A stretch of 64,000 nt of DNA from Caenorhabditis elegans (GCF_000002985.6 NC_003280.10:434001-498000), one strand, 5' to 3'; counted from the first letter of the stretch, positions 18,746-31,000 are shown. The notes: generated by a model from the letters alone, not told the origin. Translations and numbers: made by a program.

Positions 18746-21549
18746 ACCGTATTTCCTCTATTAGTCCTTACAATTAGGGGTGCGAGACTAACAGTGGAAA
18801 TACGGTAGATTTTTTTTTGCCTAAAAATTTGAATTTCACCGCGAAATATTAGAATCAAATCTGCATGAAATTTATTTTCTAGTTTATTAAACCCCGGCCA
18901 CAAAATGGAGGCTCCAACCAACCATAAACGATAAAAACTTACACTTTATTAATAATATCCATGGAATTGATTACATTTCTGAATGCAACATGCGGCAGTT
19001 TTCTCAAATGGAATGGTTTTTTCTGTAACAAAATCATTGAAATTTTCTTGTATATAATAAGGAAATAACTCACTTTAAGTTTTATTTTTATTACCGCAAT
19101 TATTAAAAAGGCGGTGATTATTAAGAGTAACAGATAGTCGAGGAGCATTTTGAAAATGGTTCGCAAAAAATAGTATTGATCGACACAGTAACACAGTAAG
19201 AGAAACAGAGCACTAGCTAGAGACGTCACGGACAGATGGGGAGACCCAATAAGATTCTCACTATGAGAGGTCAATAGCTGAGCACGCTGTATTCAATTTC
19301 CAATTGACTGGGAGGGGGGGGGAGGGGATTGTGCACCATTTCCTCGCTGCTGCAACCCATACTATATTTTAGATCTTCCTCAGATAAAACAAATCAGGAC
19401 GGTTGTAGTGAGCGGCTCCTTGGCTAGAAATATCAAAAGTGCACAATTTGTCTAACACAAAAGCAGACAAACAATTCATTAGATGGTGACTCTTGCATAT
19501 TTCTAGCCATGGAGTTATCATGATGAAAAAACATGTTGCGATAAATTTCAAAAACCGGAAAAAATAGTGTCACTTTTTTTCAAATTTCACATAAAATATG
19601 ATCATTATATAGTATTTTCAGCTGGTAGCAAAAATCCAAAGTTTTGAATCTCTTATGGCTAATATTGATTGCTCGAGGTCTCAAAAAATTACTCATTAAT
19701 ATTAACCAAAACCAGAAAATAAATTGTTGCTCTAAAAAGCTAAAACATGCTCGTGTTAGCTCACAGGTTTCAATAAGTTAACAAAGCGATTCAAGAAAAT
19801 GGTACTTTATGTTGCAAAAGTTCAAATAAGCATGACGATGTTGAAAATTGCAGTTACCCTTTTTTAATCACATTTCGAAGTATAAAGACAGGCATTTTTC
19901 TTTGTAGATTAGACGAATCAGTAAATTTCGTTCACTGGAACGTTTTAGCAACACAAAATTAAACAGTTTAAAGCATTTTGACGGTTGGGTTATATCCGTA
20001 TGTATACTCACATCAGAAAACTGTGGGCACTTCCTTTCGATCCGAAAAACTTTTTTAAAAATTGCATTTACATTGGATTTTTTACATAAACTTTTGAAAA
20101 ATTTTTTTTTCAACATAATATAATACAAAAAAATATTTATTTTTAAAAATTTGGAAATTTTCTGCTTTAGCGCGAAAAAAGTTTCCAAAATTAATTGTCA
20201 CCCTGTATATAAGTAATTATTTTGTCTTGTAACAAAAAACACTTTAAAACACTTTACTATCGCATTATTTTAATTGTAATTTTTAGGGATGCACAGTAGG
20301 AATACTAACGAGCACTACTCTAGCTAGAATTCAGATACACCATGAATAAATGTCAGAAAGCTTGTGGGAATAACATGCTTTTCACTTTAAAGCCCAAGGT
20401 GAAGTTCAAAGACTTTCCCTATGAGACATAAAGCGAGCCTACACTTGCTCATTGTAACAAGTTCTTTCAGTGATGATTTGGAATTAGTCGATTGGCCAAA
20501 TGGACGAGATATCGAGAGAAGTGATGGCCTACTTGCAACTATTTTAGTCGAATCCAACGCCAAGTGCTTTCTTATATGGCATGATAGGTTCCCGACGGAT
20601 CCCCAAGCATTATTTCAATTCTCGGAGAATGAATCATTCGATGATTTTATTGAATTTTTAAAAGACAAAAAAGTGTCCTAACTATAGAAAAAAAAAATTT
20701 TATGTGAAATTTGAAAAAAAGTGACACTATTTTTTCCGGTTTTTGAAATTTATCGCAACATGTTTTTTCATCATGATAACTCCATGGCTAGAAATATGCA
20801 AGAGTCACCATCTAATGAATTGTTTGTCTGCTTTTGTGTTAGACAAATTGTGCACTTTTGATATTTCTAGCCAAGGAGCCGCTCACTACAACCGTCCTGA
20901 TTTGTTTTATCTGAGGAAGATCTAAAATATAGTATGGGTTGCAGCAGCGAGGAAATGGTGCACAATCCCCTCCCCCCCCCTCCCAGTCAATTGGAAATTG
21001 AATACAGCGTGCTCAGCTATTGACCTCTCATAGTGAGAATCTTATTGGGTCTCCCCATCTGTCCGTGACGTCTCTAGCTAGTGCTCTGTTTCTCTTACTG
21101 TGTTACTGTGTCGATCAATACTATTTTTTGCGAACCATTTTCAAAATGCTCCTCGACTATCTGTTACTCTTAATAATCACCGCCTTTTTAATAATTGCGG
21201 TAATAAAAATAAAACTTAAAGTGAGTTATTTCCTTATTATATACAAGAAAATTTCAATGATTTTGTTACAGAAAAAACCATTCCATTTGAGAAAACTATC
21301 GCATGTTGCATTCAGAAATGTAATCAATTCCATGGATATTATTAATAAAGTGTAAGTTTTTATCGTTTATGGTTGGTTGGAGCCTCCATTTTGTGGCCGG
21401 GGTTTAATAAACTAGAAAAAAATTTCATGCAGATTTGATTCTAATATTTCGCGGTGAAATTCAAATTTTTAGGCAAAAAAAAATCTACCGTATTTCCACT
21501 GTTAGTCTCGCACCCCTAATTGTAACGACTAATAGAGGAAATACGGTAA
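18746..21549. repeat. Inverted duplication, arms about 0.85 kb
   Basis: Arms 18746-19598 and 20695-21549 are near-identical reverse complements with a 1.1 kb spacer. Each arm holds an F-box gene 3' flank, a C/G tract, exons 1 and 2 and the start of intron 2, so two divergent 5' ends face outward. High arm identity implies recent origin or gene conversion. The spacer keeps one orphan last exon (20471-20681). Confidence 0.9.
20471..20681 (+). pseudogene. Orphan intact F-box last exon
   Basis: After GTTCTTTCAG the exon reads in phase 1: LELVDWPNGRDIERSDG, CFLIWHDRFPTDPQAL, then FSENESFDDFIEFLKDKK and a TAA. It keeps Trp where the 7,542 gene has TGA and continues about 15 residues past FSEN, where other copies stop. 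No exons 1-5 lie upstream within 800 bp, so it is a fragment. It best shows the ancestral C-terminus. Confidence 0.75.
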
Positions 21550-22010
21550 TTATCCAATATTTCTTAAACAAATCAACAAATTTTAAAAAGTTTTCAGGGT
21601 ACTAGTCCTAAATCACCCCGCCACTTGTTTTTTTATTTTTTTTGTTCGTTTTTTTTTGGTTTTTTTTACCCGTACTGAAAGACCCAGTACTGAATGTCTT
21701 CAATTTGCCCAGGACCGAAACGGAAGCACTGCAGTTTCTGCAGCAGCAAGGGTTGATTTTGTCTGAGAGAAAGTGCAAAAATGGGCACGATATGAGTTTG
21801 AAAATTGACGGTCGTCCGAGATGGCGCTGCATGAGAAGAGAATGCCGAGTTGAAATCAGTATTCGAACTGGATCCTGGTTTAATCTGAACGAGTTATTAT
21901 TCCACGTGTTCAAAAAAAAACGAACAAAAAAAAGAAAAAAAGTGGCGGGGTGATTTAGGACTAGTACCGTTTCCAGAATCGATTTGGGACGATGTAGAGA
22001 TTCACGCCTT
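21146..22010 (+). pseudogene. Fourth F-box copy, 5' end only
   Basis: Exons 21146-21220 (MLLDYLLLLIITAF) and 21272-21351 (F-box start) are intact with good splice sites. A Merlin-like element is inserted exactly at the exon 3 acceptor. Beyond it only AATCGATTTGG and a short divergent tail remain before stops. No later exons follow before the next gene. It could at most encode a membrane helix plus half an F-box. Confidence 0.8.
21598..21968 (+). mobile_element. Merlin/IS1016-like transposon remnant
   Basis: A 371 bp element with inverted ends GGTACTAGTCCTAAATCACC and its complement, flanked by 8 bp duplications GTTTTCAG (21590-21597) and GTTTCCAG (21969-21976, one mismatch). The internal frame ends in a zinc-ribbon-like segment (KCKNGHDM, then RWRCMRRECRV and IRTGSWF) of the type at the N-terminus of Merlin/IS1595-like transposases. 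The DDE core is absent. Insertion duplicated a 3' splice site of the F-box copy. Family assignment is by motif only. Confidence 0.65.
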
Positions 22011-22219
22011 TCGTGATATTTCTAGCACGGAGGTGGCTTTAAAAGTGAAGAAGAGTGGTGGAACGAAGAAATAAAACCACCCAGTCAATAATTATTTTAA
22101 TTTTTTTTTTACTTCTCATTAAAAACAATTTTTATTTTAAGGAAAATCTATCTCTTTTCGAAATTCCCAAAAGCAGTTTTCTAAATACTCAGAGATCAAC
22201 AAAAAAAAAAGGAATTTAT

Positions 22220-23871
22220 TCAAATTTTCAGTCCATTTTTCATGTGATCGTACTCTTGAAGTAGGATCTCCGCCTCTGCTAAAATCCGATCCAAATTCGT
22301 CTGAACTCGCTGTTGGTCCTCTTTGACAAGCTCGAGAAGCGATTTTTGGGGAGCTACCTGGAAAATTTTTTTTCTGAAAATTTTAAAATTTCAGATTTTC
22401 AAATCATTTTTTCTAACAGTTTCAATATGATTTTCGAATTCAGCATCCCAATTTACCCCGTCAAATCAATTTTTAGCTCGAAATTCGCAAATGTCGTAAA
22501 ATCAAGTGTTTTGGGGTACTGTAGTCGGTGTTTGCGTACTTTTGGTGCTACAGTACCCCAAAATTCTAGATTTTGAGCTAGAAGCCGGGAAAACCGGTTT
22601 TGGGGGTAATTCGAGGCGCTGAATTCGAATTTCGTGTTGATTTTCCGAAACATTGAAGTTTTCAGCACGAAAAATCCGTTTTTCCTTCAAAAAAAAATTT
22701 TTTTACGATTAATTTCCCGTACTTCTTCAGTTCCGAGTAGTGCCTGCATATCCACTGTATCATATTCCGGCAGTGGAATCGTTGAAGTCGAGAACTCCGA
22801 GTTTTGCTTCACGATGACGTCACGCAGCTGAGAATTGATGTCACGCAGGGCGATGAGGAGGTCCGACGCGTTTGGCATCCTGGAAATATTTTTCTAAAAA
22901 AATTTCCGGCTGGAAAAGTAGAAGAATGTAAATAAAAATTTTTTGAAAAAATCATAAAATTGTACGAAAATCTCAAAATGTTAGACTTTCAAAATTATTT
23001 CCAAAAATTTTCAATACGATTTTCGAATTCAGCACCACATTTTACCCCTATAAGCCAAATTTCAGCTCAAAATTCGTCAATGTCGTAAAATCGGGTGTTT
23101 TGGGGTACTTTAGTTAGTGTTTGCGGACTTTTGAAGCTACAGTAACCCAAAACTTCCATTTTTGAGCTACGGAACCAGACAAAAATGTCATAGTGGGTAA
23201 ATTGAGGCGCTGAATTCGAATTTTAGATTAGAAATTTGAAATTCTCAGTGTAAAATGTCAAAATCCGAAATTTTGTCGAAAATTCTCAAATTTCACACTT
23301 TCAAAGCCATTTCCAAAAACTTTCAATACAATTTTCGAATTCAGCACGTCATTTTACCTCGTGAAATCAATTTTCAGCTCGAAATTCGCCAATGTCGTAA
23401 AATCAGATATTTTGGGGTACTGTAGTCGGTGTTTGCGTACTCCTGGAGCTACAGTAGCCCAAAACTTCAATTATTGAGCTATGGGATTAGGTAAAGTGTC
23501 CCACGGGGTAAATTGAGGGGCTGAATTCGAATTTTTATGTGCAAAATGCTGAAAATCGATATTTTTCCCATTTTTCCATACATTTCCAACGAAATAAGTG
23601 CTTTTTGCAGCTTTCTCGTCACATTCACAATTTCCTTTTTCGCTCGTTTCGATTTTCCTTCAGCCTGTTCACATTTCGAGTGATCCGAGTCGGTTTCCGC
23701 TGAAATTTTTTGGATTTTTAAAAAATTTTTCAGAAAACTGCCCGTACCACAACACTTTGGTTCGGTTTTCTCGCGATAATCGTGCGTAAATTTTTCGAAT
23801 TGATCGGCTAGGAAGTCTGTTTGGCAGATATTTCGATCATTTTGCTCAGAGTCCTCCAAGAAATCCGCCAT
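22220..23871 (-). CDS. Unknown 194 aa protein
   Basis: Exons 23871-23582, 22879-22723 and 22357-22220 join in phase (AT|G, then phase 0) to 194 codons. The N-terminus is acidic with cysteines (EPKCCGTG). Residues about 75-95 are basic and helical (KSKRAKKEIVNVTRKLQKAL). The C-terminal third is heptad-like (LLELVKEDQQRVQTNLDRIL), suggesting a coiled coil. Start: the first ATG of the open exon, giving MADFLED. Both introns carry the TTTTGGGGTACTGTAG hairpin repeats. I recognise no family; small coiled-coil complex subunits look like this. The exon 2 donor is GTACGG rather than the weaker GTAAAA because only that keeps the frame. Confidence 0.65.
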
Positions 23872-24775
23872 AATTTTGAAAAAACTGGAAAAAATTGAAT
23901 TTTAGAAAAAAAAACATTTTTTGGAAATTTATTTCACAATTTTCCATACGATTTTTGAATTCAGCACCCCATTTTACCCCGTGAAATCAATTTTCTGCTC
24001 AAAATTCGCCAATGTCGTAAAATCTGGTGCTTTGGGGTACTGTAGTCGGTGTTTGCGTACTCCTGGAGCTACAGTTACCCAAATTTCTCATTTTTGAGCT
24101 GTAAGCCGTGAAAACCGCGGATCAAGGGTAAATTGTGGCGCTGAATTCAAATTTTGCAATGAAAATCCGAAATTCTCAGTGGAAAGCGCCAAAATCCTAA
24201 ATTTTATCTAAAAATCTAAAATTTCAGATTTTCAACTCAAATTTTATCGATTTTTTACACAATTTTTTTGATTTCAGCACCCCATTTTACCCCGTCAAAT
24301 CAATTTTCCGCGCGAAATTCGCAAATGTCGTAAAATCTGGTGTTTTGGGTTACTGTAGTCGGTGTTTGCGTACTTCTGGAGCTACAGTTACCCAAATTTC
24401 TCATTTTTGAGCTGAAAACTGGGAAAAACCGGTGATCAGGGTTCATTTGTGGCGCTGAATTCAAATTTTGCTGTGAAAATTTGAAATTCTGAGTGAAAAA
24501 TAGAGTAAAATCAAGAATTTTTGTAATTAATGGGTATGATTTGAAAATTTTAATTTTTTTTTAAATTTATCAGAAAAAAACCATTTTCAAAATTTAGTCA
24601 TATACTTTTAATAGCAAAAAGGCAAAAAATGTTTTTAAATAAATTTTTTTCGAAAAAAATGTTTTTCCCCAAATTTTTTTTAATTGTTAGAACAATTTTT
24701 TTAAATCAATACAAAGTACAAAAACCGGCTTGAAAAACCTCTAAAATCGTAAAAAAAAACACAAAAAAATCGACA

Positions 24776-26311
24776 TTATTTATTGGATAATTTCTCAAAA
24801 AGCATGCAATATTTCACAACATTCTCCAATTTTTTCGTCACAAATTCCTCCAAAAAATCGATTTTTGAGCGATAATTCCGGTAATTTGTGAATTTCATGT
24901 ATTCCATCACAAAATCGAAGCAATTCCAATCGTTTTCCATGTATTTCTGAAGAAAAATTTTTTATTATTTTTTTCCCAAAAAATTTTTTTTTTCAAAAAA
25001 CTTTCTCCAAACTCACAGATTTATCAAATTTCTTCATTTTTCTCTGAATTTCCACAAAAAAATCCATTGAATTATCCAATAAATTCAAATTCTCAAAGAA
25101 AAATGCTCGAAAATCCAAAATTTTCAGCGAATTTTCCCACTTGGACGTGTCAATTTCGATTCCTTTTGTCCAAAAAGAGTAGATCAAACCTTGAGAATTC
25201 GAAATTCCAATATGTAGATCGTCTCCTAGTTTGTAGCTGAAATTTCAGATTTTTTCAAAATTTCGAATAAAATTTGAAAAATTTTTTTTTTTTGCAAAAT
25301 TAATTTATTTTCAGACTTTTTAGATGAAAATTTGCTCTTCGGGAGTCTTAAAACCTTGATAAAATTTGATTTAGCCTGAGATTTTATGTTGAAAAAAAAA
25401 TTTCAAAAATTTTTTTTTCCTGAAAATCCTAAAATTTCAAAAAAAAAAAATTTCAAAAAAATTTTCTGAAATTTTCAATACGATTTTCGAATTCACCATC
25501 CTATTTTACCACGTCACATCAATTTTCAGCTTGAAATTCACCAGTGTCGTGAAATCAAGTGTTTTGGGGTACTGTAGTCGGTGTTTGCGTACTCTTGGTG
25601 CTACAGTAACCCAAAACTTCAATTTTTGTGCTACCAGACTGGAAAAAAGTCTTTCATGGGGTTAATTGTGCCGCTGAATTCAAATTTTACATTAGAAATT
25701 TGAAATTCTCAGTGGAAAAGGTCAAAATCCGGAATTTTGGCTGAAAATCTCAACATTTCAGACTTTCAAAAATTTTTTCTGAAATTTTCAAAACGATTTT
25801 TTAATTCAGCACCCCATTTTACCCCGTGAAATCAATTTTCAGCTCGAAATTCGCAAAATGTCGTAAAATCAGGTGTTTTGGGGTACTGTAGTTGGTGTTT
25901 GCGTACTTCTGGGGCTACAGTAACCCAAAATTTTGAATTTTTGAGTTAGAAACCCCACACAATTTGTTATAGCTGTATTTTGAGGCGCTGAACTCGAATT
26001 TTGCATTGAAAATGTATAATTTTGACTGGAAATTGCTGAATTTCGATTTCTACCTCTTAAAATGCCCGTTTGATGGTTTTATCACAATTCCACACGCTAA
26101 ATCCTCATGTGACTGAGCCAGTGGGCATGGGAGCCTTGAAATCGTCCATTTTTCCTGAAAAAACCCAAAAATTTCTATGAAAAATTCCAGATTTTCTCAC
26201 ATTTTTCTCGATTTTTGCCTGACAATCCGGGCATTTTGATTTGAAATTTAGTGGTTCTACAAGGAGAAATCGTGTGGTGCACCCGATATGGTTTACTGTA
26301 GATATGTACAT
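24776..26311 (-). CDS. MKRN2OS-family protein, 200 aa
   Basis: Exons 26311-26201, 26154-26054, 25236-25017 and 24946-24776 join in phase to 200 codons. The protein aligns by eye along its length with vertebrate MKRN2 opposite-strand protein. An N-terminal NHIGCTTRFLL segment followed by CPDCQ aligns with NHCGRDIFSF and CPLCGQ. CGIVIKPSNGHF aligns with CSFLLRPTEGTF, and DLHIGISNSQGLIYSF with DLHVGITSTNGVVYNY. The C-terminal NCFDFVMEYM matches NCYSYALTFI. The paired cysteines suggest metal binding. Molecular function of the family is not established. A TTTACAG acceptor 12 nt before the ATG suits trans-splicing. Confidence 0.7.
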
Positions 26312-28012
26312 TTTGTTGGGGGGCTGTAAATTAATTTTGAAACAAAAATTTCAAAAAAATCGGAAAAATATTTTCTGCCTGAAAATCTGAAAATTTCACT
26401 TTCAAATTTTTTTCAAAAAATTTTATTATGATTTTCGAATTTAGCATCCCATTTTACCCCGTGAAATCAATTTTCAGCTCGAAATTCGCATATGTCGTAA
26501 AATCAAGTGTTTTGGGGTACTGTAGTCGGTGTTTGCGTACTTTTGGAGCTACAGTACCACAAAACTTCAATTTTTGAGCTGGAAGCCGGGGAAAAAGGGA
26601 AATAGGGGTAATTTGAGGCGCTGAATTCGAATTTCGCATTGAAATTTGAAATTTTCGATTTTTTTTTAAACAAAAACAAATTTTGTCTGAAAATCTCAAA
26701 ATTTAAGATTTTCAAATCGAATTTTCAAAAATTTTCAATACGATTTTCGAACTCACCATCCTATTTTACCCCGTCACATCAATTTTCAGCTTGAAATTCA
26801 CCAATGTCGTGAAATCAAGTGTTTTGGGGGACTGTAGTCGGTGTTTGCGTACTCTTGGTGCTACAGTAACCCAAAATTTCTCATTTTTGAGTTGAAAACC
26901 AGGGAAACCGGGGATAAGGGCCAATTTAAGGTGCTGAATTTGAATTTCACATTAAACATTTCAAAATTACAAGTTTTTTGCCAAAAAAAATTTTGTCTGA
27001 AAATCTCAAAATTTAAGATTTTCAAATCGAATTTTCAAAAATTTTCAATACGATTTTCGTACTCAGCACTTTATTTTACCCCGTCAAATCAGTTTTTAGC
27101 CCAAAATTCGCCAATGTCGTAAAATCTGGCGTTTTGGGGTACTGTAGTCGGTGTTTGCGCACTTTTGGGATTACAGTACCCCAAATTTTTAAAATTTCGA
27201 GCTAGAAGCCGGAAGAAACGGACTATAGGGTTACTTTTAACGCTGAATTCGAATTTCACATTGAAAATTCAAACTTACAAGTTTGGCGCCTCAAAAAAAA
27301 ATTTCTCTGAAAATCTCAAAATTTCAGATTTTCAAATAAAAATTTTCAGAAATTTTTAATACGATTTTAGAATTCAGCACCCCATTTTACTCCGTCAAAT
27401 CAATTTTCAGCTCAAAATTCGCAAGTGTCGTAAAATCAGGCGTTTTGGGGTACTGTAGTCAGTGTTTGCGTACTCCTGGAGCTACAGTACCCCAATTTTC
27501 TTAAAATTAGAGCTGGAAGCCGGGAGAAAAAGGAAATAGGGGTAATTTGAGGCGCTGAATTCGAATTTCGCATTGAAAATTTGAAATTCAATGGGAAAAG
27601 TGTGGAAAAATTGAAAAATCGATTTGAAACGAATTTTTTTGGTGGTTAAGTGAAAACTGAGGCATTGGGGTATAATTGAATTTATTTTTTTGCAATAAAT
27701 TAGAGATATAAATAAATAAATGAATAAATATTTCAAAAATAATTACAATTGTATATGTTAAGTTGTCAAGGAAATGGATACGATGGAGATCAATGAAAAA
27801 TGGAAAATTTTGGAAAATTGAATTTTTGCAAAAATTGCAGTTTTCAGATTCAGTTTTGAGGGAAAATGAGAAAAAATCCAATAAAAAATTCGGTAAAAAT
27901 GGTGATTTTCAGTGCAAAATTTTAAAAATTCCTCAAAAAGTTGGGATTTCAGGGTGAAAAAATGCGAAAAATACAATAAAAATCGAGAAATTATCATTTT
28001 TTGCAATTTTCT
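26312..28012. other. Intergenic, hairpin repeats only
   Basis: Four or more copies of the TTTTGGGGTACTGTAG hairpin family and AT-rich sequence. A TAAATAAATAAATG-type run near 27712 may mark the nfyb-1 3' end. No coding exon found. Confidence 0.6.
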
Positions 28013-31000
28013 CTACTTTTTCCTCTTCGTCGGCGTTCGTTTCGGCTGAACTCGGGTGGCTGCGGGTCTCGGCGCGATTGGAACGGGTACTGTATCCTCC
28101 TCTACTTGATCTACTTCTTCTTCTTCTTCATATTCCACGTCATCGTGTTGTTCCACGTGGCTGACGTGGTGGTGCTGCTGGGCATAGGAAGACGGATTTT
28201 GACCTGAAAATCGGGAAAATTGACTGAAAATGTGCAAAAATTTCATTTTTCTGAAAAAAACATATGCAAAATAGGTAAAAATAGGCCAAAAATGCCTAAA
28301 ATCACTTTTTTTAAAAGAAAAATTGGCTGAAAATCAGTTTTTTCGATTAAAAAAGACTAAAAATTAGCTGAAAATACATGAAAACACTTATTTAATCGGA
28401 AAATTCATTTTATAAAACTGGAAAATTGGGGTTAAAATGCTTCAAAATCACTTTTTTCCCGATTAAAATGGCTCAAAAATGCTAAAAACTTGATTTTTTC
28501 CCATTAAAACCAGTAAAATCTCCATTTTTCAGCATTTTTGAACAGAAAATCACTAAAAAATGCAATATTTTACCGATTTTCCGCATAACTGAGCTACTTG
28601 ACACTGGCTGAGGCTCTTCTTGTCCCATTCCGTGGGGTATTGCTCGTCCATCTGGCATATTCATAACGAATTGCTGAAAAAATATTAAATTTCGAACAAA
28701 AAAAATTTTTTAATCAAAATTTCTGAAATTTTCAATACGATTTTCGAATTCAGCACTCCAATTTTACCCCGGGAAATCAATTTTCAGCTCAACATTCGCA
28801 AATTTCGTAAAATCTGGTGTTTTGGGGTACTGTAGTCGGTATTTGCGTACTCTTGGGGCTACAGTAACCCAAAATATTCAAACTTTGAGCTAGAAGCACG
28901 GGGAAAAGGAAAATGAAGGTAATTTTTGGCGCTGAATTCGAATTTCGCATTAAAATTTCAAAATTACAAGGTTTTTGCCCAAAAAAAAATTTGTCTGAAA
29001 ATTTCAAAATTTCCGATTTTCAAATCAAATTTTCTGAAATTTTAAATACGATTTTTGAATTCAGCACTCCAATTTACCCCGTCAAATCAATTTTCAGCTC
29101 GAAATTCGCCAATGCCGTAAAATCTGGTGCTTTGGGTTACAGTAGTCGGTGTTTGCGTACTCTTGGGGCTACAGTAACCCGAAATATTCAAAATGTTGAG
29201 CTAGAAGACGGGGAAACAGGGTTCTGGGGGTAAATTGAGGCGCTGAATTCGAATTTCGCACTAAAAATCTGAAATTCGCTGTGAAAAGTGCTGGAAATCG
29301 TACATTTGGCCCAGAAACATTTTCCAATTGCAGTGGGGTGTCCTGGATGATCAGAGGGTAGAGTTCCATGCCATTCGGAGCTGAAATTTGCTTTTCCGGA
29401 ATTATTTAAAAACATTTTCTTAGATATTTGACAGAAAATCGAGAAAATTCACAATTGTTTTCAGAAAAATCGAGAAAATGTCAATTTTCACAAATTTTAA
29501 TATAAAAATCGGGAAAATATCGATTTTCTCGGATTTTTCAGGTAGAAAATCAAATTAAAACCAATTTTTTCGAGTTTTTATGCTAAAAATCAAAAAAAAT
29601 TTGAATTTTCTAGTTTTCTGCTGTAAAAATCAAATCTGGACCAATTTTTTCTAATCTTTACGGCAAACATAGGGAATTTTCAGTAAAATCCACAAAAGTT
29701 GACGAAATTTCGATTTTTTCTGAAGTTTTCACCAAAAAAAAAATCGATTTTCCTAGATTTTTTCCGTTCAAAATCGGTTTTAAACCATTTTTTCCAATTT
29801 TTGAGCTGGAAATCAAGAAAATTTCAATTTTCTGTTTTTTTTGTGCTGTAAAAATCTAATTTTTCTAATTTTTAAGGAAAAAAATGAGAAATTTTCTGGA
29901 AACGCCACAAAATCGGCGAAACTTCGATTTTTCCGGAATTTTCACAAAAAAAAATCGATTTTTCTCAATTTTTCCAATTTTCACGCTGGAAAATTCAGAA
30001 TTTCATAAAAAATTCCGTACTTTCTTTCGCTGCAAAATGTTGTTTCGTCTTTGGATCCACATAAATCTGCATTTGGCCTTGTTGCTCCAAGGCGATGGCT
30101 CCAAGTGAATCTTGCTCAATAATTTCCTCGTGTTCTTCAATTTCTACTTCTTCCATCGGCATCGGCTCCATTGGCTCCTGAAAAATCGAATTTTTTGAGT
30201 TAAAAAATCAATTTTTGAGTTAAAAAATCAATTTTTGAGTTAAAAATTCAATTTTTGAGTTAAAAATTCAATTTTTGAATTAAAAATTCAATTTTTGAGT
30301 TAAAAATTCAATTTTTGAATTAAAAATTCAATTTTTGAATTAAAAATTCAATTTTTGAGTTAAAAAAATCAATTTTTGAGTTAAAAATTCAGGTTTTTAG
30401 TGGAAAAATCCATTTTTCCACAGTTTTCCATCCAGAAAATCCAATTTTCACCTCCATATAATATCCATCTGCGCGGGTATTCAATGTACCAGTTTGCTCA
30501 TTCCATTCTTCTCCCAATGGAGCATTTTTCACAATTTCACTGCCATTTATCACGTATTGAGTCTCGGTACCTGGAAAATTGCAATTTTTTTCATCATTTT
30601 CCTAGAAAAATTGAAAATTTGGGCATAGCTTCCGCATCTCCGGTGACAAATGTGCTCTATTGCACAAATTGTTGGTTGGAATACGGTATTTATTGCATGT
30701 TTCAGCCGAGAATACCGATATTCCAGCCATCAATTTGGATAGAAGGACATGAGTCACAGAAATTTATTTTTGTAGAGAAACTACAGTAATCCTTATAGGA
30801 GTTATATGGCATTTTCAGAGCAAGTTTCGGTATTTTTCCGAAAAAAAGTCGCTTGAAACTACTATGCAAAGCTGCTGAGTTTCGCGAAAAATTCAAAATT
30901 TTGGGAAAAAAACGGTGAGAATTGCAATTTTTCCATATAAATCTTAAAAATGCATTATTAGTTTTTTTTTAACTATAGTATCCTTGAAAGTCATAGAACA

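Larger units (their letters stand above)
14330..19148 (-). pseudogene. Third F-box gene copy, broken by insertions
   Basis: Minus-strand exons: 19148-19074 (MLLDYLLLLIITAF), 19022-18943 (F-box start), 16873-16616, 15476-15162, a partial exon 5 near 15115-15005, and exon 6 about 14487-14330. Exons 1-3 are open. Exon 4 is 315 nt against 316 in the 7,542 gene: one T is missing in GGAACTCACAAG, shifting the frame to an early stop. Exon 5 changes to unrelated sequence after LLLDDLKM where a Tc3-related remnant lies. Introns hold a Helitron-type element and two MITEs. Exon 6 keeps the Trp codon. Pseudogene, but the 5' half could still be transcribed. Confidence 0.85.
22497..29186. repeat. Hairpin repeat family TTTTGGGGTACTGTAG
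   Basis: At least 13 copies (near 22497, 23096, 23408, 24028, 24341, 25560, 25870, 26508, 26818, 27132, 27440, 28820, 29131) of a 55-60 bp unit. TTTTGGGGTACTGTAG and CTACAGTACCCCAAAA pair around a loop containing CGGTGTTTGCGTACT. Wider flanks (CAATTTTCAGCTCGAAATTC before; GGCGCTGAATTCGAATTT after) are also conserved, so the full unit is about 250-300 bp. All 13 are in the same orientation, antisense to the minus-strand genes here. Further copies lie near 53460, 56530, 58110, 61865 and 62525. Confidence 0.9.
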
